This document shows, piece after piece, positions 1-5,247 of a stretch of 5,311 nucleotides of DNA (position 1 is the stretch's first letter; each line of letters opens with the position of its first letter). Both the position numbers and the translations under genes were made by a program. The notes below the pieces were generated by a model. That model had not been told where the DNA came from, ran no database searches, and saw only the letters and a list, made by a program, of their open reading frames with translations. Source of the stretch: CAYNFQ01 sp964396715 (lineage in GTDB: Bacteria; Patescibacteriota; Microgenomatia; Daviesbacterales; UBA10151); contig CAYNFQ010000024.1 in the NCBI GenBank assembly GCA_964396715.1, forward strand, positions 1 to 5,311, given 5' to 3'.

Positions 1-1
1 A

Positions 2-51
2 GTGTAAAAATTCAGAGTTCGTTTATGTGTAACAGTTTAGAGTTCGCTTAA
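2..51. repeat. 25-base tandem direct repeat, two imperfect copies
   Basis: Two adjacent units, 2-26 and 27-51, match at 20 of 25 positions. Each begins GTGTAA and contains AGAGTTCG followed by TTTA or CTTA. The repeat lies just downstream of the stop of the last glycosyltransferase gene and reaches the left edge of the window, so more copies may lie outside. An 8-bp inverted repeat (TAACAGTT at 30-37, AACTGTTA at 64-71) spans from this repeat into the end of the gene, but no T-tract follows it on the minus strand, so I do not call it a terminator. No gene is visible in bases 1-61. Confidence 0.55.
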
Positions 52-61
52 CAATTTGAAG

Positions 62-1849
62 CTAACTGTTAGTCCATCTGGAAACAGGAGTTTGCACTCT
101 GCCTAATTTCTGCCCCAGCCGCAAAACCAGGGTGAGCAGTTGGTAATAAATTTTTCCGTGGTAATGCTCGGCGCTTTTGATAAGCAGTTCATTTGCTTTT
201 GCCTGACCTATTTTTTTGGTGGAAGCGCCGTGGTGGTGGATAAATTTAGCAGTGGGCACAAAATATCGTGGTACTCCATACTTTTTCAGCCTCCTTGCAT
301 ATTCAATATCCTCAAAAAAGATAAAAGTCCCCTCATCCAAAAATCCCACCTTATTTAAAATCTTTTTCGGAATCAGCAGACAGGCCATAACCAGCCCTTC
401 CACTTGAGCAGGTGTCTCACCTTCAGGTTCATACATAAAATAAGAACCTTTTTGCGCCAGAAAATATTCCTTAAAAGCTCCGATTAGGGTAGGCAGGTGA
501 AATGCAGAATCCTGTTTGGTCCTGTCAGGAAAAATTAATTTCCCGCCTAATACTGCTTCGCCACCAAACTCATTTGCAGTTTTTACCAGCTCCTCCAAAC
601 CATGAGGTAACACTTCAATATCAGAGTTAAGCATTAAATAATATTCACCCAAAGAATATTTAATTGTTTTGTTATAACCTTTGGCAAATCCTTCATTTTC
701 TTCATTTTCCAGATACTTTATCTTTCCTAAATATTCTTTGATTTTTTCATAGCATGGATCAATCCTACCGTTGTCTAAGACGATCACCTCCATAGTCTTT
801 TCATCAAACCCTGAACCCTTTTTAAAAATGCTCTCCAGAAGTTTATGGGTTAAATCAGCAGTATTATAATTCACAATCCCGATGGATAATTTAAGCGGGT
901 ACTGTACATGTTCAGGTGCGTCCTTGGTTAAGGTCGGACCTTGGTTGAGGTGCGACCTGAACTCAACTCCCAGATAAAAATCCAAAACTCCCTGCCTTTG
1001 GGCAGGCCTGCCAAATATAAATAATTTCAAAGCTTCTCTTACAAGGGCAAATTTTGTTCTAAATTTTCCATATTTCATCCCGAAAATAAGCCTGTTTCTG
1101 GTATGGTAATAGTCAGTAATAGGGGAGCCTATTCCTGTGGAGCGGGAAACCTTGTGGTAGATAGAGACTTTTCCATTGTAATAAATTTTCCATCCATTAT
1201 CTTTGGCTCTTTTTATAAAATCACTGTCTTCAAAGTAGAGGAAATATTTTTCATCAAAGCCGCCGATTTTTTCCCAGCAATCTTTTTTAATTAACACACA
1301 TGCCCCGCTGATGATATCCGATTCCTCAACATTACTGTATTGTCCCTTGTCTACCTCATCTATCCCGCGGTGGATGGAGCCGATATTATCCCAGTCAAAT
1401 CTTCCCCCTGCATACCAAATCACCTTTCCCGCCTCGGATGAAGAATATCTGTCTTTCTGAAATTCAAATCCTTTGGCAAAATATATTTTAGGTGAAACAA
1501 GACCGATCTTTGGAGCGGATTCCAAAGTCTTAACAAGTTCATCCAAAAGATCCGGGTCATTTATTAAAGTATCATTGTTTATAATAAGGAAGTAATCCGC
1601 CCCCCAGGTCTTTGCATATTCAATACCCTTATTATACCCTCCGGAAAATCCCAAATTTGCTCCAGCTTGAATAATATCAACTTCAGGAAACTGCTTATCT
1701 ATCGCACTGACACTCCCATCAGATGAGGCATTATCCACTACAATAGGGTATAGGGTATAGGGTATAGGGTATAGTTTTTTAAGAGATTTTAAAAACTCCA
1801 AAGTATCCTTTTTACCATTATAATTAACTGTTATTATTGCAATTTTCAT
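62..1849 (-). CDS. Double-domain family 2 glycosyltransferase (WbbL/rhamnosyltransferase-like)
   Basis: 595 residues with two complete GT-A type, family-2 glycosyltransferase domains in tandem. Domain 1 (about 1-275) has VNYNG at 8-12, VDNASSDGS at 38-46, NLGFSGGYN at 65-73, the acidic metal/nucleotide-binding motif NND at 91-93, SGACVLI at 181-187 and FEDSD at 206-210. Domain 2 (about 319-575) has IVNYN at 325-329, LDN at 358-360, NEGFAKGYN at 385-393, NSD at 408-410, FFED at 511-514 and HHHGAS at 538-543. The family transfers sugars from nucleotide-activated donors to growing surface glycans. Donor and acceptor cannot be read from the sequence. The linker (about 280-318) is built partly of palindromic repeat DNA, and residues 26-36 come from a heptanucleotide tract. 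Domain 2's variable loop lacks the usual NASSDGS. The ATG overlaps the upstream gene's TGA as ATGA, which supports translational coupling and this start. No transmembrane segment is obvious, so the enzyme is probably cytosolic or peripheral to the membrane. Confidence 0.93.
   Translation of the reverse strand: MKIAIITVNYNGKKDTLEFLKSLKKLYPIPYTLYPIVVDNASSDGSVSAIDKQFPEVDIIQAGANLGFSGGYNKGIEYAKTWGADYFLIINNDTLINDPDLLDELVKTLESAPKIGLVSPKIYFAKGFEFQKDRYSSSEAGKVIWYAGGRFDWDNIGSIHRGIDEVDKGQYSNVEESDIISGACVLIKKDCWEKIGGFDEKYFLYFEDSDFIKRAKDNGWKIYYNGKVSIYHKVSRSTGIGSPITDYYHTRNRLIFGMKYGKFRTKFALVREALKLFIFGRPAQRQGVLDFYLGVEFRSHLNQGPTLTKDAPEHVQYPLKLSIGIVNYNTADLTHKLLESIFKKGSGFDEKTMEVIVLDNGRIDPCYEKIKEYLGKIKYLENEENEGFAKGYNKTIKYSLGEYYLMLNSDIEVLPHGLEELVKTANEFGGEAVLGGKLIFPDRTKQDSAFHLPTLIGAFKEYFLAQKGSYFMYEPEGETPAQVEGLVMACLLIPKKILNKVGFLDEGTFIFFEDIEYARRLKKYGVPRYFVPTAKFIHHHGASTKKIGQAKANELLIKSAEHYHGKIYYQLLTLVLRLGQKLGRVQTPVSRWTNS
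911..961. repeat. 17-base tandem palindromic repeat inside the glycosyltransferase linker
   Basis: About 2.6 copies of a 17-base unit start at 914, 931 and 948, with rough consensus AGGTSSGACCTTGGTTR. Each copy has a near-palindromic core: AGGTGCGTCCT, AGGTCGGACCT and AGGTGCGACCT. The middle core is AAGGTC-G-GACCTT (930-942), and outer arms TTCAGGT (911-917) and ACCTGAA (955-961) enclose the whole. On the minus strand it is translated in frame as about residues 297-313 of the double-domain glycosyltransferase, a polar segment with the peptide NQGPTLTK. The 17-base period is not a multiple of three, so gain or loss of one copy would break the reading frame between the two domains. Confidence 0.75.
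991..1015. repeat. GC-rich palindromic repeat inside the glycosyltransferase linker
   Basis: The hexamer CCTGCC occurs at 991-996 and 1007-1012, with its reverse complement GGCAGG at 1001-1006. This gives two alternative hairpins: 991-996 with 1001-1006 around a TTTG loop, and the perfect 12-base palindrome at 1001-1012, flanked by TTTG and AAA. It is much richer in GC than its surroundings. It is translated in frame as GRPAQRQG (residues 280-287), right after the end of domain 1. The form suggests an inserted interspersed repeat rather than ancestral protein sequence. Confidence 0.6.
1744..1774. repeat. Heptanucleotide microsatellite (GGGTATA, 4.4 copies) in coding sequence
   Basis: Four perfect uninterrupted GGGTATA units (1746-1773) plus partial units at both ends. 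Read on the coding strand as TATACCC repeats, they encode residues 26-36 (LYPIPYTLYPI), with a seven-residue period. The tract sits between the first helix and the second strand of domain 1, where family members usually have a short loop before the IVVDNAS motif. It begins about 75 bases into the gene. Each gain or loss of one or two units shifts the frame, and three units restore it. Confidence 0.85.
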
Positions 1850-2763
1850 ATCACTGATAATCCGTCCAAATAAGCTCTGGCTCTTTTGGTTTTACCCAAA
1901 AGTGAAAAAGCTATAATTCGTAAAATGAAGCCTAAGATCAGGAATAATTTAACAATTGAATAATAAGATTTATAGTGTTTTGCGAGGTAATATTTAATTC
2001 CCTTTAACTCATTTAAAAAGCTTGAGGTTAAATCAAAATGAGATGAGGCGCCATGAAGATGGATAACTTCTATCTGGGGAACATACCAGATCTTATAACC
2101 TAAATCCCAAATCCTTTTACACCATTCAATTTCCTCCATATGCATAAACAAATTTTCATCAAAGCCGTGCGTTTTTTCAAAAATCTCTTGCTTTAACATA
2201 AAAAAAGCTCCCATTACCCAGCCCACGGGATGCGCTTTGGAAAAGAAGCCTTTATTCTTAGGATGGAAAGGGGGGATTAAGATATTTAGCATGGGAATAA
2301 AACCTAAACCCAAAATCCAGGCAATAATATTGATTGGATTTGGCAAATTACCGGCAGATGGCTGCAGATTGCCTGTTACATAATTTAATCTGGCACCTAA
2401 AAGATCGCAATTTAGGTTCACCTTAAAGTAAGCCAAAGCTTTATATAAACTGTCTTCCTCCAGATAAACATCTGAATTTAAAAGTAAAATTAAGGGATTC
2501 TTTACTTTTTTCATAACAATATTGTTACCTTTGGAAAAACCGGTATTTATTTTGGAAACAATCAGTTTTACCCATGGGTAATCTTGTCTAACCATAGCGG
2601 CTGATCCGTCCGATGAAGCATTATCCAAAACAATCACCTCTATTTTGTTGTTCAGTTTTTTCTCACAATATTGCCTAGCTTTCTCCAGCTTGTCTAGACA
2701 TCTTTTAGTGATATCTCTGGTGTTAAAACTTAAAATGACGATCGATAAATTAATATTTTCCAT
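1846..2763 (-). CDS. Family 2 glycosyltransferase with C-terminal membrane segment
   Basis: 305 residues, a usual length for a single-domain GT2 enzyme. Motifs in order: IVILSFN at 8-14, VLDNASSDGS at 45-54, NTGFSKGNN at 73-81, the acidic NSD at 96-98, GAFFML at 185-190, the MEEIEW acidic motif at 209-214 and HLHGASS at 235-241. A hydrophobic stretch at about 267-289 (SIVKLFLILGFILRIIAFSLL) suggests a C-terminal membrane anchor, followed by a basic tail (KTKRAR). The segment at about 143-165 is also hydrophobic and may touch the membrane. The ATG at 2761-2763 lies 11 bases from the double-hairpin repeat that separates it from the upstream glycosyltransferase, with no clear Shine-Dalgarno sequence. 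The stop overlaps the next gene's start by ATGA. The likely role is one step of surface glycan synthesis on the cytoplasmic face of the membrane. The sugar is unknown. Confidence 0.93.
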   Translation of the reverse strand: MENINLSIVILSFNTRDITKRCLDKLEKARQYCEKKLNNKIEVIVLDNASSDGSAAMVRQDYPWVKLIVSKINTGFSKGNNIVMKKVKNPLILLLNSDVYLEEDSLYKALAYFKVNLNCDLLGARLNYVTGNLQPSAGNLPNPINIIAWILGLGFIPMLNILIPPFHPKNKGFFSKAHPVGWVMGAFFMLKQEIFEKTHGFDENLFMHMEEIEWCKRIWDLGYKIWYVPQIEVIHLHGASSHFDLTSSFLNELKGIKYYLAKHYKSYYSIVKLFLILGFILRIIAFSLLGKTKRARAYLDGLSVI

Positions 2764-2774
2764 TTTCTTTTATC

Positions 2775-2834
2775 GTCATCCTGAACTTGATTCAGGATCT
2801 ATTTATATAGATTCCGTATCAAGCACGGAATGAC
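2775..2834. repeat. Double-hairpin interspersed palindromic repeat between and overlapping glycosyltransferase genes
   Basis: A 60-base imperfect palindrome bounded by GTCAT (2775-2779) and ATGAC (2830-2834). The two 28-base arms match as inverted copies at 21 of 28 positions, and each arm is itself a hairpin: ATCCTGAA/TTCAGGAT (2778-2798, 5-base loop) and ATTCCGT/ACGGAAT (2811-2831, 7-base loop). It resembles the GTCATCCTGAACTTG-type interspersed repeats found in many bacteria, whose translation in one frame reads RHPELDSGS. That likeness is from memory. The element fills the gap between the two glycosyltransferase genes and runs 16 bases into the end of the upstream one, supplying its stop. 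In the transcript it could form two hairpins. There is no T-tract, so it is not a typical terminator. Confidence 0.8.
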
Positions 2835-3748
2835 AATTTGACCTTTCTATAATGTTCCAATATTTTTATACCAGCTAAAATAAAATCTCTGAAAATAGGG
2901 GGGTACTTCTGATAAAAATGTTTTTTATAAAAAATTCTCATGGCAGAGGTACCGTGAGAGACGGCAAGAAGTTTTTTTTCTCTGTCCACCACGTTTGCGG
3001 CTGTTTTCCAAAGACCGGAGGATGAACCCTTGTAATGAATTATTTTTACTTCCGGATAAAAATAAATTTTCCAACCTTTCTCTCTTAAGGAATAACAAAA
3101 CTCAATATCTTCACCGTTCCAAAAATAATCAGTATCCCACCAATTGATTTGCTCTCCGGCAATTTTTCTGACCATTAAAAAAGCTCCGGTTAGACAATCT
3201 ATTTCATGAGTTTTACTGATATCCAGATAGCTGGCAGTGTATCCAGAAAATAAGGGAGAGTGAGGGAATAATTTAGATAAACCACTAAAATAATAAAAAG
3301 CATTCCATGGAGTAGGGAAACCTCTGTGGGAAGAGTAATCCAGCTTTCCATCTGGTAATTCCACACGGCAGGTAAGAGCGCCAATATCCGGATTAGACTC
3401 AAGAAACTTAAGTGACTTACTTATGGCATTACCAACTACAACTGTGTCCGGATTTAAAAATAAAATAACAGGAGCTTTAGCCTTTTTTACCCCTACATTA
3501 TTTCCTTCAGAAAATCCCAAATTTTCCTCATTTTCCACTATCTCAACCGTATTCCCACTTCCTAAGTGGGAAGCTAGTGCCTTAACTGCTTCTACAGACC
3601 CATCTGATGATGCATTATCCACCACAATAACCTGCCATTTATCAGAAGCCTTTTTATTTTTGAATACAGATTCCAGACAATTTAAAAGTAGCTCCTTAAC
3701 ATTATAGTTAAGGATAATAATAGAAAGATCCGGACCTGAATCAGCCAT
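2819..3748 (-). CDS. Family 2 glycosyltransferase (WbbL/rhamnosyltransferase-like)
   Basis: 309 residues with one GT-A, family-2 domain. Visible motifs: IIILNYN at 10-16, VVDNASSDGS at 42-51, NEENLGFSEGNN at 73-84, the acidic NPD at 99-101, LTGAFLMVR at 186-194, NGEDIEF at 211-217 and a conserved-type histidine in IIHYKGSSS at 236-244. No transmembrane helix is clear. The enzyme probably adds one sugar from a nucleotide donor in surface glycan synthesis. Residues about 59-66 (ASHLGSGN) come from a perfect inverted repeat and lengthen the loop before EIVENEENLGF. The last residues (LSFRA) and the TGA stop lie inside the double-hairpin repeat, so the original C-terminus may have been changed by its insertion. 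The ATG at 3746-3748 lies 38 bases after the preceding small gene and has no Shine-Dalgarno site. A weak promoter-like sequence lies just upstream. Confidence 0.93.
   Translation of the reverse strand: MADSGPDLSIIILNYNVKELLLNCLESVFKNKKASDKWQVIVVDNASSDGSVEAVKALASHLGSGNTVEIVENEENLGFSEGNNVGVKKAKAPVILFLNPDTVVVGNAISKSLKFLESNPDIGALTCRVELPDGKLDYSSHRGFPTPWNAFYYFSGLSKLFPHSPLFSGYTASYLDISKTHEIDCLTGAFLMVRKIAGEQINWWDTDYFWNGEDIEFCYSLREKGWKIYFYPEVKIIHYKGSSSGLWKTAANVVDREKKLLAVSHGTSAMRIFYKKHFYQKYPPIFRDFILAGIKILEHYRKVKLSFRA
3552..3572. repeat. Perfect 9-bp inverted repeat inside a glycosyltransferase gene
   Basis: TTCCCACTT (3552-3560) and AAGTGGGAA (3564-3572) are perfect reverse complements around a 3-base spacer CCT. 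The element is read in frame as about residues 59-66 of the glycosyltransferase at 2819-3748, in a loop where relatives are usually shorter. The symmetry, location and GC content suggest an inserted palindromic repeat of the same general kind as the others in this window. Chance is less likely, but it cannot be excluded from one copy. Confidence 0.6.
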
Positions 3749-3755
3749 GTAGTTA

Positions 3756-3785
3756 ATTGTATAACAGGAGAATTATGATTACCAA
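3756..3785 (-). promoter_or_regulatory. Possible promoter upstream of the glycosyltransferase genes
   Basis: On the minus strand a TTGGTA box (3780-3785) and a TACAAT box (3756-3761) are separated by 18 bases. Each is a partial match to the -35 and -10 consensus. Transcription from here would start at or very near the ATG at 3748, giving a leaderless or nearly leaderless mRNA, in keeping with the absence of a Shine-Dalgarno site. The match is weak, and the gene may instead be read from the upstream operon. Confidence 0.25.
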
Positions 3786-3786
3786 T

Positions 3787-3921
3787 CTAGCGTTTTTTGC
3801 TTTCTCTGGTGGAATTGGTAGATTTTGAAAAAAATAACACAAGCATCACCATAAGCATAGCTGCTATTAAAAGCAACGTATAGGCAACTGATACGCTAGT
3901 TAGAAAATTTTCAGCATTCAT
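3787..3921 (-). CDS. 44-residue single-pass membrane protein of unknown function
   Basis: A small open reading frame of 44 codons plus TAG, too short for routine gene calling. It begins MNAENFLTSVS, has one strongly hydrophobic segment at about residues 10-31 (VSVAYTLLLIAAMLMVMLVL, then FF) and ends in a polar basic tail, STRESKKR. That charge pattern suggests an N-out, C-in single helix. Its ATG (3919-3921) overlaps the TGA of the preceding 70-residue gene in an ATGA junction, the same junction seen at two other gene pairs here, which is the best argument that it is real. Without it the stretch 3749-3917 would be empty. I do not recognise a family. It may work with the neighbouring 70-residue membrane protein. 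Confidence 0.65.
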   Translation of the reverse strand: MNAENFLTSVSVAYTLLLIAAMLMVMLVLFFSKSTNSTRESKKR

Positions 3922-4130
3922 AAAATTTTAATTCTTTCTGCTAACCATGAACAGAATATTAACCCTAATATACCAAATGGAATATTTTTAAGCAATAGTT
4001 CAAAGTACTGTGATGAGGGTATGCCAAAAATTCCAGGCGACACAAATGCTACTGCAAAATAAGCAGCAGATAAGTTAATTACGGTTTGATTAGAAACTTC
4101 CAGAAACGTTTTTACAGAAAACCATCTCAT
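3918..4130 (-). CDS. 70-residue two-helix membrane protein of unknown function
   Basis: Two hydrophobic segments are visible, about residues 18-37 (VINLSAAYFAVAFVSPGIFG) and 44-64 (ELLLKNIPFGILGLIFCSWLA), joined by a short IPSSQY turn. Basic residues near both ends (R2, K7 and R66, K68) suggest a helical hairpin with both termini in the cytoplasm. The ATG overlaps the atpC stop as ATGA, and its own TGA overlaps the next small gene in the same way, so all three are probably translated together. I do not recognise a family. Its place right after atpC invites comparison with small ATP synthase accessory proteins such as AtpI or AtpZ, but those normally lie before the structural genes and no shared motif is evident. 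Confidence 0.75.
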   Translation of the reverse strand: MRWFSVKTFLEVSNQTVINLSAAYFAVAFVSPGIFGIPSSQYFELLLKNIPFGILGLIFCSWLAERIKIL

Positions 4131-4534
4131 CTTACTTTATGCCTTCTTTTAATTCTTAACTGGGCCAGGGATTTTTCTAAATTGGCCAAAGTTTCTGCAT
4201 ATTCTTCATCTGATAAAGTTTGAGACAGGGCTTGTTCTGCCCGCTTTTTAGCTTCCTCAACAGCTTTCTCGTCAATATCAGCTTCATTCACTGCCAGATC
4301 TGTCATCACAGTTAAAGTATTGTTAGAAACCTGTAAAAACCCATCACCTATTGCCAAAGTATCCACTTTCCCGCCTTTTTTGATAACTAATTCCCCGGGT
4401 TCAAGTTTGGCCATTAAATTAGCATGATTGGGGAGTATACCAATCTGTCCTTGCTCTGTTGAAACATTAACCTGCGAAACCTCCTCATCAAGAAGCAGTT
4501 TTTCCGGAGTAACAATTTTTAAATGCAAAGTCAT
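4127..4534 (-). CDS. atpC: F1Fo ATP synthase epsilon subunit
   Basis: 135 residues, the normal length for the family. The N-terminal beta-sandwich (about 1-84) opens with the typical LHLKIVTPEKLLLDEEV and has the hallmark GQIGILPNHANLMAKLEPG (29-47) and AIGDGFLQV (61-69). The C-terminal part (about 87-130) is the two-helix segment that in this family can inhibit ATP hydrolysis, with a basic end, RIKRRHKVR. Epsilon sits on the central stalk with gamma and couples and regulates rotation. I chose the ATG at 4532-4534. A TTG at 4547-4549 would add five residues and overlap the previous gene, but the family usually starts at the equivalent of this ATG. Neither start has a clear Shine-Dalgarno site. 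The gene follows a carbonic-anhydrase-like gene by 7 bases instead of following atpD, so it is apart from the usual F1 gene order. Confidence 0.95.
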   Translation of the reverse strand: MTLHLKIVTPEKLLLDEEVSQVNVSTEQGQIGILPNHANLMAKLEPGELVIKKGGKVDTLAIGDGFLQVSNNTLTVMTDLAVNEADIDEKAVEEAKKRAEQALSQTLSDEEYAETLANLEKSLAQLRIKRRHKVR

Positions 4535-4541
4535 GGAATAA

Positions 4542-5198
4542 TTATACAACTACAAATAAGTTACGGCTACCCTCTGGTAAAATCAGCTCTCCGCATTTTT
4601 CAACAACAGGTAAAGCTTTTTCCGGATTAATACCAACCATTTCCGGAAACCAGATATCAACTGGATAATAAAGACCATCTTTAGGCATTCCGGTTGTGAA
4701 TGGTTTATCATTTAACAGAAAACCAATCGGGTGGTTCCCAGCCTCATAAAGTTCAAAATGATGTATGCCAAACTTCTTCCTTAAGATTCTGGTTTCAATT
4801 TCCGTTAAAGACGTCAACTCCTCAAACTCCCCGGCCAGATGAGCCCTGCGAAAGGCGCAGCCTCTGTCTCCCAATAAATAATCTCCATGATCCGCTCTGT
4901 CAAACCCGACCGATTCTGTTAACTTAACTGCAGAAGCCATCCTTTTCTCTGCATTACCTTTCAGGAATGCCGCTACCCCATCTATAGCACCTAACCAGGC
5001 AGGGGCAAGAGGGACAGTTTCAGGAACATAACCGTTTGGGGTAGCCCCGAATCTTTTGTCTATACATCTGATTCTTGTTCCCGGCACTGTATCTCTTATG
5101 TCTATGTCTGCAGAATCTCTTGGAATTTCAATAACCTGCCATCCCTTATTTGTAGGAAAATACTGCTTTAAATCAATTCCTGCTAATATCTCTGCCAT
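4542..5198 (-). CDS. Cadmium (zeta-class) carbonic anhydrase-like protein
   Basis: 218 residues, about the size of one repeat of diatom cadmium carbonic anhydrase (CDCA). The sequence shows a CxDxR motif, CIDKR at 45-49, and HGD at 104-106 followed by Cys114. In CDCA the metal is held by Cys263, His315 and Cys325, with a CVDGR motif at the first Cys and a 10-residue step from His to the second Cys. The same 10-residue step is present here, and the first spacing is 59 against 52. From memory, flanking segments also resemble CDCA: GW near residue 20, GCAFRRAHLAGEFEEL after the second ligand, HH at 146-147 and a DxW motif at 181-183. The predicted role is reversible CO2/bicarbonate conversion with Cd or Zn, in the cytosol because no signal peptide is seen. 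The ATG is preceded by an AT-rich leader without Shine-Dalgarno site. It is the first gene of the string and lies directly before atpC. Alternatively it could be a non-catalytic member of the family. Confidence 0.7.
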   Translation of the reverse strand: MAEILAGIDLKQYFPTNKGWQVIEIPRDSADIDIRDTVPGTRIRCIDKRFGATPNGYVPETVPLAPAWLGAIDGVAAFLKGNAEKRMASAVKLTESVGFDRADHGDYLLGDRGCAFRRAHLAGEFEELTSLTEIETRILRKKFGIHHFELYEAGNHPIGFLLNDKPFTTGMPKDGLYYPVDIWFPEMVGINPEKALPVVEKCGELILPEGSRNLFVVV

Positions 5199-5209
5199 AA
5201 ATTTTATTT

Positions 5210-5241
5210 AAAAAAATCCGACCCCAAAAAAGGGATCGAAT
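5210..5241 (-). terminator. Hairpin plus U-tract just upstream of the carbonic-anhydrase-like gene
   Basis: On the minus strand ATTCGATCCC pairs with GGGGTCGGAT (a 10-bp stem including two G-T pairs) around a six-T loop, followed at once by seven Ts (plus-strand A-run 5210-5216). This is the form of a rho-independent terminator acting on minus-strand transcripts. It ends only 11 bases before the start codon at 5198. It may end the transcript of a gene to the right of the window, or act as an attenuator or 5' stabilising hairpin for the downstream genes. No T-run follows the stem on the plus strand. Confidence 0.65.
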
Positions 5242-5247
5242 GTTAAG

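Noticed and set aside
2..51. A CRISPR array at the left edge.
   Set aside because: The 25-base units are adjacent without spacers and are imperfect, and no cas gene is present.
140..407. Plus-strand open frames of 63-72 codons opposite the double-domain glycosyltransferase.
   Set aside because: They lie wholly antisense to a gene with clear family motifs and show no domain or start signal of their own.
914..1015. A CRISPR-like or IS-end interpretation of the linker repeats.
   Set aside because: The period is only 17 bases with no spacer-sized intervals, and there is no transposase or target-site duplication visible.
2645..2833. A plus-strand frame ending in RHPELDSGSIYIDS.
   Set aside because: The tail is the translation of the double-hairpin repeat, a common source of false gene calls, and the rest is antisense to a glycosyltransferase.
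3423..3707. A 94-codon plus-strand frame opposite the glycosyltransferase at 2819-3748.
   Set aside because: It is the antisense shadow of conserved glycosyltransferase motifs and resembles no protein family.
3775..3828. A plus-strand 17-codon frame (MITNLAFFAFSGGIGRF) preceded by AGGAG at a good Shine-Dalgarno distance.
   Set aside because: It is very short, overlaps the end of the minus-strand 44-residue gene, and none of the supported genes here use a clear Shine-Dalgarno site, so the match is most likely chance.
4535..4549. A TTG start for atpC that adds five residues.
   Set aside because: The ATG at 4534 matches the usual epsilon N-terminus and avoids overlapping the previous gene. The extension MYNYS is not typical of the family.
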